Below the pieces are notes generated by a model that was given only the letters and a program-made list of their open reading frames with translations, made no database searches and was not told the origin of the DNA. From Marinobacter qingdaonensis (lineage in GTDB: Bacteria; Pseudomonadota; Gammaproteobacteria; Pseudomonadales; Oleiphilaceae): a stretch of DNA of 64,000 nt. Shown in pieces: positions 16,899-26,057 of this stretch. Numbering within the stretch: the stretch's first letter is position 1; the number at the start of each line of letters is the position of its first letter. The stretch covers positions 682,001 to 746,000 of the forward strand of contig NZ_JAYDCJ010000003.1 in the NCBI RefSeq assembly GCF_034555935.1, read 5' to 3'. The translations under genes were made by a program, and so were the position numbers.

Positions 16899-17152
16899 CC
16901 CCCGAGCAGTGGCAGGCCGTCCTTGACCACACCCCTGACGTCCGGGACGGTCTGACCCGCACCGAGCGGGTGATCCTCTATGTCCTCCACCAGACCCAGC
17001 AGGAACTGCAGGGCCGCAATGTGCCCACGGCCATGCTCTACGGCCGGGTGCTGGAGTACGTCGACCTCAGTGAGGCTGAACTGCACGTCTATCTGGACCG
17101 GTTGGGCGTCAAGGGCGACGGCTACGCCAACCCGGTTCATCCCCGCCGCTAG
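16895..17152 (+). CDS. Small conserved-looking protein coupled to a diguanylate cyclase
   Basis: 85 residues, start GTG overlapping the cyclase stop by four bases. I do not recognise the family. It is all soluble, with likely helices at TRTERVILYVLHQTQQELQ and LSEAELHVYLDRLGV, an arrangement that could be a small winged-helix or helical adaptor domain. No signal peptide, cysteine cluster or catalytic motif. The coupling suggests stoichiometric expression with the cyclase, perhaps as a partner or regulator; this is inference only. Confidence 0.6.
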   Translation: MTPEQWQAVLDHTPDVRDGLTRTERVILYVLHQTQQELQGRNVPTAMLYGRVLEYVDLSEAELHVYLDRLGVKGDGYANPVHPRR

Positions 17153-17216
17153 CGGGCGCCGGCGGTCTGGCCGGTCTATGCTCAAGGTAGACAGAACCGG
17201 CCAGGGGAGGCGGGTT

Positions 17217-18317
17217 ATGCGCATCGAGAGCATGGCGGTGTACACCGCGACACTGCCGTACGCCGGCAAGGCGTACGCGTTCGCCGGTGGTCGTTCACAC
17301 CAGGCGTTCACCAGCACCGTGGTGGTACTGACCACCGACACCGGGCTCATGGGCTACGGCGAGGTCTGCCCCTGCGGCCCCAACTACATGCCGGCGTTCG
17401 CCGAGGGCCTGCCATCCTGTCTGGCCATGCTGGCTGCCGTGGTGCTCGGTGAGGACCCCTGTCACATCACCCGCCTGCACGAACGCATGGACCAGGCCCT
17501 GGCGGGCCAGCCGGTGGCCAAGGCGGCCATCGATATTGCCTGCTGGGATCTGCTGGGCAAGGCCGCCGGCCTGCCGGTCTACACCCTCCTGGGTGGCCTG
17601 CTGACGCCCTCGCTGCCGCTGCACCGGATTGTCCCCCTGGACGAGCCGGCGGACATGGAAGCGTCGCTGGCCCGGTTCCGGGCCGAGGGGTTCCGCCACA
17701 TCCAGTTCAAACTGGGTCACCGGGTGGTCGAGGACATCGAGCTGGTGCAGGCCCTGAGTCGCAAGAAATCGCCCTACGAAATCTGGGTGGGCGACATCAA
17801 CGGGGGCTGGCGGGTCGATCAGGCCCTGCAGTTCTCCCGGGCGGTCGAGGGGGTGGACCTGTATCTGGAGCAGCCCTGCCGCAGCTACCAGGAATGCCGA
17901 TCGGTCCGACGCCGGACCCGGCATCCGATCAAGCTGGATGAAAGCCTGACCTGCCTGGCCGAGGTTCGGCGCGCCATCGAGGACGACGCCATGGATGCCA
18001 TGGCGCTCAAGGTCAGCAAGTTTGGCGGCCTGACGCCGTCCCGGGTCATTCGCGACCTGTGTGTCGACGCCGGCATTGCCCTGACCATCGAAGACGCCTG
18101 GGGCAGCGGCATTGCCACCGCCGCCTTCGCCCATCTGGCGGCCAGTACCCCGTCCCGGGTCCTGCTCAACACCACCGACCTGCACAACTACAACACCGTG
18201 CAGCTGGCGGACGGGGCGCCGGAGGTCTCCGCCGGCCGGATGACCCTGAGCGACCGGCCCGGACTGGGCGTCACTCCGGACTTCAAAGCGCTGACCCTGC
18301 ACGACGTCTACGAGTAG
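17217..18317 (+). CDS. Enolase-superfamily enzyme (mandelate racemase/muconate lactonizing type)
   Basis: 366-residue MR/MLE-type enzyme. A capping domain (about 1-125) includes the 20s-loop region AYAFAGGRSHQ. The barrel carries the metal ligands in VGDINGGW, LEQPC and LDESL, and the two acid/base lysine regions FKLG (second strand) and KVSKFGG (sixth strand). These point to the subgroup with opposed lysines, and the C-terminal EDAWGSGIATAAFAHLAASTP segment resembles hydroxyproline betaine epimerase and cis-3-hydroxyproline dehydratase. The exact substrate is not proven. AGGGGAGG lies 7 bases before ATG 17217, which starts the natural domain (MRIESMAVYT). Confidence 0.8.
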   Translation: MRIESMAVYTATLPYAGKAYAFAGGRSHQAFTSTVVVLTTDTGLMGYGEVCPCGPNYMPAFAEGLPSCLAMLAAVVLGEDPCHITRLHERMDQALAGQPVAKAAIDIACWDLLGKAAGLPVYTLLGGLLTPSLPLHRIVPLDEPADMEASLARFRAEGFRHIQFKLGHRVVEDIELVQALSRKKSPYEIWVGDINGGWRVDQALQFSRAVEGVDLYLEQPCRSYQECRSVRRRTRHPIKLDESLTCLAEVRRAIEDDAMDAMALKVSKFGGLTPSRVIRDLCVDAGIALTIEDAWGSGIATAAFAHLAASTPSRVLLNTTDLHNYNTVQLADGAPEVSAGRMTLSDRPGLGVTPDFKALTLHDVYE

Positions 18318-18393
18318 GCTTCGGTCGGGCTGACGACGACTATACTGCTGGTAAGGCGCTGCGGGGACAGCGCCTCCAGGGAGGGCCTTTCCG

Positions 18394-19887
18394 GTGCACA
18401 AGATCTTGGTAGGCAAGGGCGACCAGCCCGTTCACCTGTTGGGGCCATTCGGCAATCGCCATGGCCTGATTGCCGGCGCGACCGGCACTGGCAAGACCGT
18501 CACCATGATGGTGTTGGCCGAGGGCTTCTCCCGCATGGGCGTTCCGGTCTTTATCGCCGATGTGAAAGGCGATGTCGCCGGGCTGTCGCAGCCCGGCGAG
18601 GCCAGTGATCGCCTGTTCCAGCGCGCCGCGGAGCTGGGCGTGCAGGGCTATGGCAACGAAGCCAGTCCGGTGGTGTTCTGGGACCTGTACGGCAGCCTGG
18701 GTCATCCGGTGCGCACCACCATCAGCGAGATGGGGCCCAACCTGCTGGCCCGGGTGCTGGAACTGAACGAGACCCAGACCGGGGTGCTGGAGGTGGTGTT
18801 CCGGTTGGCGGATGACCAGGGCCTGCTGTTGCTGGACCTGGAGGATCTGCGGGCGTTGCTGGGGCTGGTCACCGAGACGCGCAAGGCGATCTCCAAGGCG
18901 TACGGCCTGGTCAGTCCCCAGTCGGTGGCGGCGATCCAGCGGGCGCTGCTGGCCCTGGAGCGGGAGGGCGGTGACCGGATGTTTGGCGAGCCGGCGCTGG
19001 ATCTGAACGACTTCATGACCACCGACCTCAGTGGCCGGGGCATCATCAACGTGTTCGCCGCCAATCAGCTGATCCTGAAGCCGCGTCTGTACTCCAGTTT
19101 TCTGCTGTGGTTGCTGTCCGAGCTGTTCGAAAACCTGCCGGAAGTGGGTGACCCGGAGAAACCCGGGCTGGTGTTTTTCTTCGATGAGGCGCACCTGCTG
19201 TTTGACGACGCCCCGCCGATCCTGGTGAAACGGGTCGAGCAGGTGGTGCGCCTGATCCGGTCCAAGGGCGTGGGGGTCTATTTCTGTTCCCAGTTTCCGG
19301 ACGATCTGCCCGGTGAGGTGCTGGGCCAGCTGGGTAACCGCTTCCAGCACGCGCTTCGGGCCTTTACCCCCAGGGATCAGAAAGCGGTCCGGACCGCAGC
19401 CGAAACCTTTGCGGCCAATCCCGGGCTGCATGTCGCCCAGGTCATCTCCGAGTTGGGCGTGGGCGAGGCCCTGGTGTCGACGTTGCAGGACAAGGGCGTG
19501 CCCTTGCCGGTGGAGCGCACCCGGATTGCACCGCCCCGGTGTCGCATGGGCGCGATTACCGACGAGGAGCGGGCTGAGGTGCGCAGTCGCAGCCCGGTGG
19601 GCGCCCGCTACGATACCCCCGTCAACCGCGAGTCGGCCCATGAAATCCTGGCCCGCCGTGCCGAGCAGGCCGTGGAGGCTGCCGAGTCGCAGGCCCCATC
19701 GGCCCTGGCCACCGCCGAGGCGCCGGAAAGCAGCGCGCTGTCCGAGCTGCTCTGGGGCAAGGGCCGGCGCCAGGGACTGGTGGAGGCCATGGCAAAATCC
19801 GCGGCCCGGTCGGTGGGCAGCCAGCTGGGGCGGCAGATTCTCCGGGGGCTACTCGGCGGCATCCTCGGCGGGTCGCGCCGACGCTGA
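18394..19887 (+). CDS. HerA-like ATPase, DUF853 (YjgR type)
   Basis: 497-residue FtsK/HerA-clade P-loop ATPase. Walker A is GATGTGKT near residue 30, Walker B is LVFFFDEAHLL near 260, and a C-terminal basic/Ala-rich part contains AAESQAPSALATAEAPES. The family is a predicted DNA-pumping helicase, and its cellular role (possibly a NurA-like partner) is not settled. No NurA gene is adjacent. Start GTG 18394 follows GGAGGG at 18380-18385. A TATACT -10-like hexamer lies at 18341-18346. The 3' end overlaps the GST gene by 39 bp. Confidence 0.85.
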   Translation: MHKILVGKGDQPVHLLGPFGNRHGLIAGATGTGKTVTMMVLAEGFSRMGVPVFIADVKGDVAGLSQPGEASDRLFQRAAELGVQGYGNEASPVVFWDLYGSLGHPVRTTISEMGPNLLARVLELNETQTGVLEVVFRLADDQGLLLLDLEDLRALLGLVTETRKAISKAYGLVSPQSVAAIQRALLALEREGGDRMFGEPALDLNDFMTTDLSGRGIINVFAANQLILKPRLYSSFLLWLLSELFENLPEVGDPEKPGLVFFFDEAHLLFDDAPPILVKRVEQVVRLIRSKGVGVYFCSQFPDDLPGEVLGQLGNRFQHALRAFTPRDQKAVRTAAETFAANPGLHVAQVISELGVGEALVSTLQDKGVPLPVERTRIAPPRCRMGAITDEERAEVRSRSPVGARYDTPVNRESAHEILARRAEQAVEAAESQAPSALATAEAPESSALSELLWGKGRRQGLVEAMAKSAARSVGSQLGRQILRGLLGGILGGSRRR

Positions 19888-20562
19888 CCGGCGGTCTTCC
19901 ACCAGCTCCCCGATGTGCAGGCACTCAGCCTCGTGGCTGGGGTCTTGCCAGGGTTCCCGCAGCGCCGCCTCGGCCCAGGCCTGCATGCCGGGCTGGGCCA
20001 GCATGCGGTTGATGTAGTCGGCCATGACCGGACTGCGGCTCAGACCGTAGGTGTTGAACCGGAACACCACCGGCGCGAAGAAGGCGTCCACCGCGGTGAA
20101 GCGGTCACCGGCCAGGTAGGGGCCGCCAAACCGTTCCAGGCCCTGGTGCCAGAGGCTGGTGATGCGCTGGATGTCCTTCTCCAGAGCCTGGGGCAGGCTG
20201 GTCAGGCGCACGGTGATGGCGATGTTCATGGAACACAGGTCGCGCAGCGCCTGGAAGCCGGAATGCATCTCGGCGCAGGCGCTGCGGGCCCAGGCCCGGG
20301 CGACCGGGTCCTGGGGCCAGACCGCCGGGTACTGCTCGGCCAGGTGCTCAATGATGGCCAGGGAATCCCAGACCGTCACCGCCCCGTCTGCCAGTGCCGG
20401 CACCTTGCCGCTGCCGTCCTCGGCTCGGAATGCCGTCCAGGTGGCCTCGTCGCCGAAGGGCAGCAACCGCTCCCGGAAGCGAATCCCCAGTTCGGTCATC
20501 AGCAGCCAGGGCCGCAGGGACCAGGACGAGTAGTTCTTGTTGGCAATGGTCAGCGTGGTCAT
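19849..20562 (-). CDS. Glutathione S-transferase family protein
   Basis: 237-residue GST. The N-terminal thioredoxin-like domain has the catalytic-loop segment NYSSWSLRPWL, GSGKVPALADG (cis-Pro region) and WDSLAIIEHLAE (glutathione gamma-Glu contact). The C-terminal helical domain includes LAGDRFTAVDAFFAPVVFRF, the N-capping box. It resembles the YfcF/zeta-like bacterial branch. AGGAG precedes ATG 20562. It lies 15 bp downstream of a DUF1127 gene on the same strand, probably in one transcript, and divergent from a LysR gene. The last residues are an acidic/Ala-rich tail overlapping the neighbour's 3' end. Confidence 0.87.
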   Translation of the reverse strand: MTTLTIANKNYSSWSLRPWLLMTELGIRFRERLLPFGDEATWTAFRAEDGSGKVPALADGAVTVWDSLAIIEHLAEQYPAVWPQDPVARAWARSACAEMHSGFQALRDLCSMNIAITVRLTSLPQALEKDIQRITSLWHQGLERFGGPYLAGDRFTAVDAFFAPVVFRFNTYGLSRSPVMADYINRMLAQPGMQAWAEAALREPWQDPSHEAECLHIGELVEDRRSASARPAEDAAE

Positions 20563-20577
20563 CCATGGTCTCCTTGG

Positions 20578-20844
20578 TCAGTCGCGCCAGAAGGGTTTGC
20601 TGGCTTCTTCCTGCAGGCTGCCGGACGGCACGCCGATGTCCCGCTCGATCAGCGCCACGTCCATTTCCATCAGTTGGCGGCGCAGCGAGGCCCGCTGGCG
20701 GGCCCGCAGCCACCACTGGCGCAGCAGGGCGATCAGTTTCCGCCGCCGGGCCAGGTGCCGAGTCTGGCAGTCGTTGAGAGTCTGGCACACGGTGTCAAAA
20801 GAGTCTTGGGCCAGGGTGGTGTTGAAGCTGCTGGGGCTAGTCAT
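20578..20844 (-). CDS. DUF1127 domain small protein
   Basis: 88 residues with the arginine-rich DUF1127 (YjiS-like) core ALLRQWWLRARQRASLRRQLMEMD followed by LIERDIGVP. DUF1127 proteins elsewhere are linked to RNA metabolism and phosphate or stress responses. The start ATG 20844 follows GAGAGGAAG. First gene of a probable two-gene operon with the GST, transcribed away from the LysR gene at 20965. Confidence 0.8.
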   Translation of the reverse strand: MTSPSSFNTTLAQDSFDTVCQTLNDCQTRHLARRRKLIALLRQWWLRARQRASLRRQLMEMDVALIERDIGVPSGSLQEEASKPFWRD

Positions 20845-20964
20845 TGTCGTCTTCCTCTCATCAATCGCGTTGCGGTATGCTGAACGCGAAGCCTATGGAA
20901 AACACTCTAGGGCTCCTGGCTGGCGGTATCTATCAGTATTCTTTGGATGGAGCGTTCGGAAAAC

Positions 20965-21903
20965 ATGAATGCCATGAACCTCAAGCTCGACCGCCTGAAA
21001 TCCTTTGTCCTGGTGGCCGAGGAAAGCAATCTGACCCGCGCCGCCCAGCGCCGTCACAGCACGCCCTCGGCGGTCAGCGAACACCTGAAACAGCTGGAGT
21101 CCGCCCTGAGTGTCCGGCTGTTCGAGCGCAACAGTCAGGGCATGGTGCTGACCCGGGAAGGGGAGCTGTTGCTGGTGCCGGCCCGCAAGGCCCTGGGTGG
21201 GGTTGAGGAAATGGCCGACCTGGCGCGCCAGCTGGGCCAGCACCAGTCGGTGTCGGTCACCGTCGGCATCAATGCGCCGCCGGAACACCTGCGGGTGGAC
21301 CGGCTGATCCAGCTCTGTGCCCGGACCCTGCCGTCGGTGTCGCTGGAGCTGCGCACCATTTCCTCCAACGTCATTGTCGACAAGGTCGCCAGCGGCGAAC
21401 TGGACGCCGGCTTTGTCTACGGCCAATGGCCCAATGAGAACCTGGAATTCCGTTACCTGACCGATGTGGCGGTGTCGGTGATCGGTCCGGCCAACACCCC
21501 TTTGGCGGCCCTGCCCACCGAGCCGGGCGAGGTCATGGCGCTGCCCTGGGTCTGGCCGACCCAGTGTTGTCCCTTCTACGGCATGTTGCAGCAGCTGATG
21601 GGCCCGGACTGGCAGCGTTCACGCCGGGTAGCCACCTCCGAGGACGAATACACCGCGCTGGCCATGGTCTCGGCCGGTCTTGGCTATGGTCTGGTTGAGC
21701 ATTCCCTGGCCGCGGATTGGGCCAGTCGCAACAAGGTGGTGGAGTTTGCGGAGCCGGAGCTGAGCACCACGTTGAGCTTCTGCAGCCATCGTCACCCCCG
21801 GCGCCACGGCGCCATCGTGCGGGAGCTGGTCGCCCTGGTGGCCGACCAGCTGTTTGCCGAGGTAAGGCTCGATCAGAAGGTGATGGCGGCGCCGACCGAG
21901 TAG
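20965..21903 (+). CDS. LysR-family transcriptional regulator
   Basis: About 312-residue LTTR. The helix-turn-helix covers SNLTRAAQRRHSTPSAVSEHLKQLE (about residues 17-45) with SVRLFERNSQGM as the wing. The effector domain follows, with AGLGYGLVEHSLA near the C-terminus. ATG 20965 is preferred for its GGAAAA spacing; ATG 20947 would add six residues. It is divergent from the DUF1127-GST pair (121 bp gap), its most likely target. Its 3' end overlaps the outer-membrane protein gene by 31 bp. Confidence 0.85.
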   Translation: MNAMNLKLDRLKSFVLVAEESNLTRAAQRRHSTPSAVSEHLKQLESALSVRLFERNSQGMVLTREGELLLVPARKALGGVEEMADLARQLGQHQSVSVTVGINAPPEHLRVDRLIQLCARTLPSVSLELRTISSNVIVDKVASGELDAGFVYGQWPNENLEFRYLTDVAVSVIGPANTPLAALPTEPGEVMALPWVWPTQCCPFYGMLQQLMGPDWQRSRRVATSEDEYTALAMVSAGLGYGLVEHSLAADWASRNKVVEFAEPELSTTLSFCSHRHPRRHGAIVRELVALVADQLFAEVRLDQKVMAAPTE

Positions 21904-22442
21904 TAGTCGATGTCGAAATCGTCCAGGTCGTAACGCTCGTATTCGGCCCGGATCTGCAGCGAGAACAGGCTGAACTTGGCGCCCACGCCGTACAGCGGGT
22001 CGGTGCCGTCGTCGTCGCCGATGTTCTCCAGCTCGCCGTCCCAGCTGATGAAGCCGGCTTTGGCGAACACGCCCACCGGACCCAGGTTGACCCCGGCCAG
22101 GGCGGCACCGGTCCAGCCGTCCACTTCAAAGTCCGAATTGTCGTTGGTGTCGACCCGGCCGTTGAAGTTGCCAAAATCGACGTAGGCGCCCTCCACCGCC
22201 AGGTCCACCAGCGGGATCAGGCCGAGGTTGTAGCCCACGAAAATCTTGTAGGCGGTATCGTCGTCGTCAAAGTCGATTTCCACGTCCCGGACTTCGTCCA
22301 GGTCGGCGCGTTCGCCGTCAAAGTCCAGGTTGGCCTGGCCTGCCGAGGCGCCCAGGTACAGGCCGCTGTCGCTGCCTGCGAAGGTGGGTCCGGATACTGC
22401 AATTAGGGAGACTGCAAGAACGAGGGGTTTGATGGGGTTCAT
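21873..22442 (-). CDS. Small outer-membrane beta-barrel protein
   Basis: 189 residues with a signal peptide (VLAVSLIAVSGPTFAG), then alternating amphipathic strands consistent with an eight-stranded barrel of the OmpA/OprF-like or porin_OmpL class, ending with a C-terminal aromatic residue (AAITF), the BAM recognition feature. One loop is strongly acidic (EIDFDDDDTAY) and another carries GDDDGTD, which may bind cations. AGGAGG 9 bases before ATG 22442 decides the start. It follows the TRAP genes on the same strand after 113 bp, where a short CGACA/TGTCG dyad lies near 22496; it may be a separate unit. Confidence 0.75.
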   Translation of the reverse strand: MNPIKPLVLAVSLIAVSGPTFAGSDSGLYLGASAGQANLDFDGERADLDEVRDVEIDFDDDDTAYKIFVGYNLGLIPLVDLAVEGAYVDFGNFNGRVDTNDNSDFEVDGWTGAALAGVNLGPVGVFAKAGFISWDGELENIGDDDGTDPLYGVGAKFSLFSLQIRAEYERYDLDDFDIDYYSVGAAITF

Positions 22443-22555
22443 GGTCTTAGCCTCCTGTGCTAAGAGAGCATCGAAGAATATGTAGGTGATGGTCCGACAT
22501 TTGTCGAATAAATCTTTCATCCCCACGAAACCCCTGCTACCCCTCGTCCTGCGGT

Positions 22556-24568
22556 TTACACCGTGCGCTGATAGCGCCGGTCTGGCGCGATCGCCCGGTT
22601 CCTGCGGCTGGCGATCGAGGCCGCCACGATCGCCGGCACAATCAACGCGGCGCTGATCATCGACAACTCCAGATTGCTCAGGGGTACCGGCCCGCCGCCT
22701 GGAATCGCCAGCAACAGGCCGCCGGCGACCAGCGCCAGGCGGATGGGCCACTGCAGGTGCCGGCTGTGGGTCAGGTTGCCGACGCCCAGCAGGTAGCCCT
22801 GCATGGACCCGGCGATCAACAGCACCCCGGCGATCGCCTGGGTGATCACCACCAGGATGTCGGACCAGCTGCCCTGGAAAATCAGCGCCGGGTTAAGCAC
22901 GAACAGGAACGGAATGAAGTAGATCACGCTACCTAGGCGCATCGCCTGTACCCCGGTTTCCATGGGCCGGGAGCCGGCCACGGTGGCGGCGGCGAAGGCG
23001 CCGAGGGCGACCGGCGGGGTGATGAAGCTGAGCATGCCCCAGTACAGGATGAACAGGTGCACCGCCAGCGGGTCCATGCCGCCGCCGTTGATCAGCGCCG
23101 GCGCCAGGGCCACGGCCAGGAAGATGTAGGCGGCGGTGACGGTCATGCCGATGCCGAGGATGAAGCTGGTCAGGGCACCCATCAGCAGCAATACCAGGGT
23201 GTTGCCGCCGGCCAGGAAGATCAGGTCGTTGGCGATGGTGCCGGACAGGCCGGTCACCGACAGGGCACCCACCAGCAGGCCGACCCCGGCCAGAATGGCG
23301 ATCAGTTCGGCGAACAGCTTGCCGGAACTGGAGAAGAAGTCCTTCACCTGCTGCCAGCCCCAGCGCTGGTAGGGCAGGATCTGGTTGATCACCAGCAGCA
23401 GCGCGGTGGCGTAGAAGGGCGCGGTGGCCTCCTGGCGCAGGAAGAACAGCAGCCAGATCAGCAGCGCAAACACGAAGATGAAGTACCAGCCTTCCTTGAG
23501 GGTCTGGCGGATCGACGGCAGCTCCTCCGCCGGCAGACCCTTGAGGTCATGGCGGGCAGCGTAGGCATCGATCTGGATGAACAGGCCCAGGAAATAGAGC
23601 ACCGACGGGACCGCCGCGGCCAGGGCAATGGTGCCGTAGGGCACGTTCAGGAACGCCGCCATGATGAAGGCGGTGGCGCCCATCACCGGCGGCATCAGGA
23701 CACCCCCGGTGGAGGCACAGGCCTCGACGCCGGCGGCGTAAGAGCGACCGAAGCCGACCCGGCGCATGGCGGGAATCGACAGCACCCCGGTGGTCAGTAC
23801 GTTGGTGATCACACTGCCGCTCATGGACCCCATCAGGCCGCTGGAGAACACCGCGACCTTGGCCGGGCCGCCGCGCACGTGGCCGAGCAGGGCGAACGCC
23901 AGGTTGATGAAAAACTTGCCGCCGCCGGTTTGCTGCAGCGCCACGCCGAACAGCAGGAACCCGATCACCAGGTTGGCAAAGGCCTGCAGCGGAATGCCCA
24001 TCACGCTTTCACGGCTCATGGCGTGGTAGATGGCGGTCTGTTCCGGCGAGGACGGGAAACCCTGGATCGGGCCCGGTACCAGGTCCGCGAAGATGGGGTA
24101 GAGGCTGGCGATGCCGACGATGGTGGCGATGGGCAGGCCGCCAGCCCGGCGCACCGCTTCGATGATCACGCCCCAGAGCAGGAAGCTCATCACCATGGCG
24201 TAATCCGGGGCGGCGTATTCCCAGCCTCGGTCCAGGATCGGTTCGGCATTGATCACGAAGAAGCCGCAGATGCCCGCGGTGGCGACGAACAGGGCGGCGT
24301 CGTACCAGGGCACCCGGTCCTTCGGGGCGAACCGGTTCATGGGCCAGAGCAAATACACCAGCGGCAGCATCAGGGTGACGACGCAGTAGAAGAACTGGCT
24401 TTCGACCTGGGTCACCACGTTGATCAACTGCAGGTTGAACAGGTAATCCAGGGTCAGCAGCGTCAGGACGACGGTGGCCAGTCGTGGTACCCAGAGCCAG
24501 AAACCGGTGAGCTGGCGGATACCGGAGATGTTCTCCGGCGAGGACGATTGTTCCGTTTCAGAAGACAT
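22556..24568 (-). CDS. TRAP transporter fused permease (DctQM type, 4TM/12TM)
   Basis: 670-residue inner-membrane protein. The N-terminal four-helix part corresponds to the small TRAP subunit, and the rest to the large DctM-like subunit (LLFGVALQQTGGGKFFINLAFALLGHVRGGPAKVAV, then GSMSGSVITNVLTTGVLSIPAM), as in TAXI-type TRAP systems. The C-terminus adds two or three more hydrophobic helices. It uses an ion gradient with the binding protein encoded just upstream. ATG 24568 is preceded by GGAGTTACCC; the longer frame to 24631 is not supported. The gap to the binding-protein gene is 90 bp. Substrate unknown. Confidence 0.9.
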   Translation of the reverse strand: MSSETEQSSSPENISGIRQLTGFWLWVPRLATVVLTLLTLDYLFNLQLINVVTQVESQFFYCVVTLMLPLVYLLWPMNRFAPKDRVPWYDAALFVATAGICGFFVINAEPILDRGWEYAAPDYAMVMSFLLWGVIIEAVRRAGGLPIATIVGIASLYPIFADLVPGPIQGFPSSPEQTAIYHAMSRESVMGIPLQAFANLVIGFLLFGVALQQTGGGKFFINLAFALLGHVRGGPAKVAVFSSGLMGSMSGSVITNVLTTGVLSIPAMRRVGFGRSYAAGVEACASTGGVLMPPVMGATAFIMAAFLNVPYGTIALAAAVPSVLYFLGLFIQIDAYAARHDLKGLPAEELPSIRQTLKEGWYFIFVFALLIWLLFFLRQEATAPFYATALLLVINQILPYQRWGWQQVKDFFSSSGKLFAELIAILAGVGLLVGALSVTGLSGTIANDLIFLAGGNTLVLLLMGALTSFILGIGMTVTAAYIFLAVALAPALINGGGMDPLAVHLFILYWGMLSFITPPVALGAFAAATVAGSRPMETGVQAMRLGSVIYFIPFLFVLNPALIFQGSWSDILVVITQAIAGVLLIAGSMQGYLLGVGNLTHSRHLQWPIRLALVAGGLLLAIPGGGPVPLSNLELSMISAALIVPAIVAASIASRRNRAIAPDRRYQRTV

Positions 24569-24658
24569 GGCGGGTAACTCCGAACGCATGATGGACAGCG
24601 GGGCAGGAAAACAGCGGGCGGGCCGGGGCACACGTGCGGCATGCCCCGGCCGTTGGCA

Positions 24659-25816
24659 TCAGCGGAACACCGGGTTCATGCCGGCGGCTTCCAGCGCCTT
24701 GGCGCGGGCGCTCATCCAGCCTTTGGCAAAGGCGTCCTGGTCCGAGGGCGGATCGTTCGCCACATAGCCGTCCCAGGTGTCTTTCAGGATGCGCTGGCGC
24801 TCCACCAGCATGTCCTGGTGCGCCTGCATGTCTTCGGTCCAGTGGCCGATTTCCTTGTAGTAGTCCACCACCGCGTCGTGGAACGGAATGACCCACTTCA
24901 TGTTCTGGTTGTCGAGGTGGTAGCCGGCGTTACCGGGGGCTGCGTCCTTGTACTTGTCGTAGTCCTCGTTGAACACGCGGATCAGGCTCTGGGCCAGTTC
25001 GTCGTCGGCCGACGCGTTCGCAACCAGGATCGGGTACGGGTAGCTGGCGCCCACCCAGGGCTTGTCCTTGCCGTAATCGCCGGCGGCCGAGGTCACCGTG
25101 TGCGGCTGGAAGTAGGGCGCCACTTCCTGCAGGCGGGCCCAGCCTTCTTTGTCGGCCGGGTCCAGTTTCGGCCAGACGATGCCTCGGGGGCTGGCGGCCA
25201 GCTGTTGCGGAGGCGGTGCCACACTCACGGTGAAGCCGGTGTCGGTCTGGTCGGCGATGATGCCTTCAAAAGCGCGGCCGTAGCCCGGGAACTCGACCTT
25301 CTCGACGTCGTCCCAGGTCAGGCCGCCAAAGGCCAGGTAGGCTTCGGTGCCGAGGTTCAGGGCGTCGTCCCCGCGAATCCAGGACACCCGTTTGCCCCGC
25401 AGATCCTCCGGGGACTCGACGTCAATGTCACCGGCCACGGCAATGCCCAGGCCGAAGCTGGCAATCGAGGTGGTGATGACTCGGATCGGCTGGGGTCCCC
25501 AGTTTTCGTCCGCGAACATCAGGACCCCTTCGGAGCCGTAGTAGCTGGCGATGCCGCAGGCACACAGCGGCACGCGGCCCATTTTCAGCGGGGTCATGCG
25601 CGAGACGTCGTTCTCGCCGGGCAGGATGCGCACCGAGGTGCCGTATTCGTTCTGCAGCAGGTTGCCGATCGACACCATCTGGCTGTAGCCGGCGGAACCG
25701 GTGCCGTAGGCGGTCATCGCCAGGGTGTTGGGCAGCGTGACGTTGTCGGCGCTGATGGCCAGCGCGGGCAGGGTGCTGAGGGTGAGGCCGAGCAAGCCCC
25801 GGGTCAGGCGTGACAT
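24659..25816 (-). CDS. TAXI-family TRAP solute-binding protein
   Basis: 385-residue periplasmic binding protein with a Sec signal peptide (GLLGLTLSTLPALAISA). TAXI-family features include MTAYGTGSAGYSQMVSIGNLLQ at the mature N-terminus and GDIDVESPEDLRGKRVSWIRGDD in the middle. It delivers ligand to the fused permease encoded next. TAXI proteins often bind glutamate/glutamine-like or other dicarboxylate ligands, but the ligand here cannot be read. ATG 25816 follows AGAGGA by 8 bases; a TTG at 25822 is less likely. Confidence 0.88.
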   Translation of the reverse strand: MSRLTRGLLGLTLSTLPALAISADNVTLPNTLAMTAYGTGSAGYSQMVSIGNLLQNEYGTSVRILPGENDVSRMTPLKMGRVPLCACGIASYYGSEGVLMFADENWGPQPIRVITTSIASFGLGIAVAGDIDVESPEDLRGKRVSWIRGDDALNLGTEAYLAFGGLTWDDVEKVEFPGYGRAFEGIIADQTDTGFTVSVAPPPQQLAASPRGIVWPKLDPADKEGWARLQEVAPYFQPHTVTSAAGDYGKDKPWVGASYPYPILVANASADDELAQSLIRVFNEDYDKYKDAAPGNAGYHLDNQNMKWVIPFHDAVVDYYKEIGHWTEDMQAHQDMLVERQRILKDTWDGYVANDPPSDQDAFAKGWMSARAKALEAAGMNPVFR

Positions 25817-25896
25817 AAACAATCCTCTTATGGTCGTTGTTGTGGTGTTGCTAGAGGTTTTGCTGTGCGAAATATGATTTTGTTATCAGGGTTTTC

Positions 25897-25926
25897 AAAC
25901 TAGACCTTGCCGGAATGGTTTGTCAA
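25897..25926 (-). promoter_or_regulatory. Candidate sigma-70 promoter of the TAXI-TRAP unit
   Basis: Minus-strand TTGACA (25921-25926), 18-base spacer, TAGTTT (25897-25902). The -35 is perfect and the -10 is moderate. It is about 80 bp upstream of the binding-protein start. Confidence 0.5.
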
Positions 25927-26057
25927 TACACCTATTTCTTCAAAACAACCGAAAGAGGGGAGCTCTGCGGCTGGGAATGGTTGATTTTCGAGCCAATCCG
26001 GGACAAATGGCGTGTGTTACTTGGTGAAATTAAATTCTGAGAAAAGTTCTAAAAAGA

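Noticed and set aside
23057..24577. Long open frames antisense to real genes (e.g. 506 residues here; also 46586-49075, 27441-29222, 38654-40420, 42016-43611)
   Set aside because: They are rich in H, Q, R and G without domains and lie opposite genes with clear families. They follow from high GC third positions.
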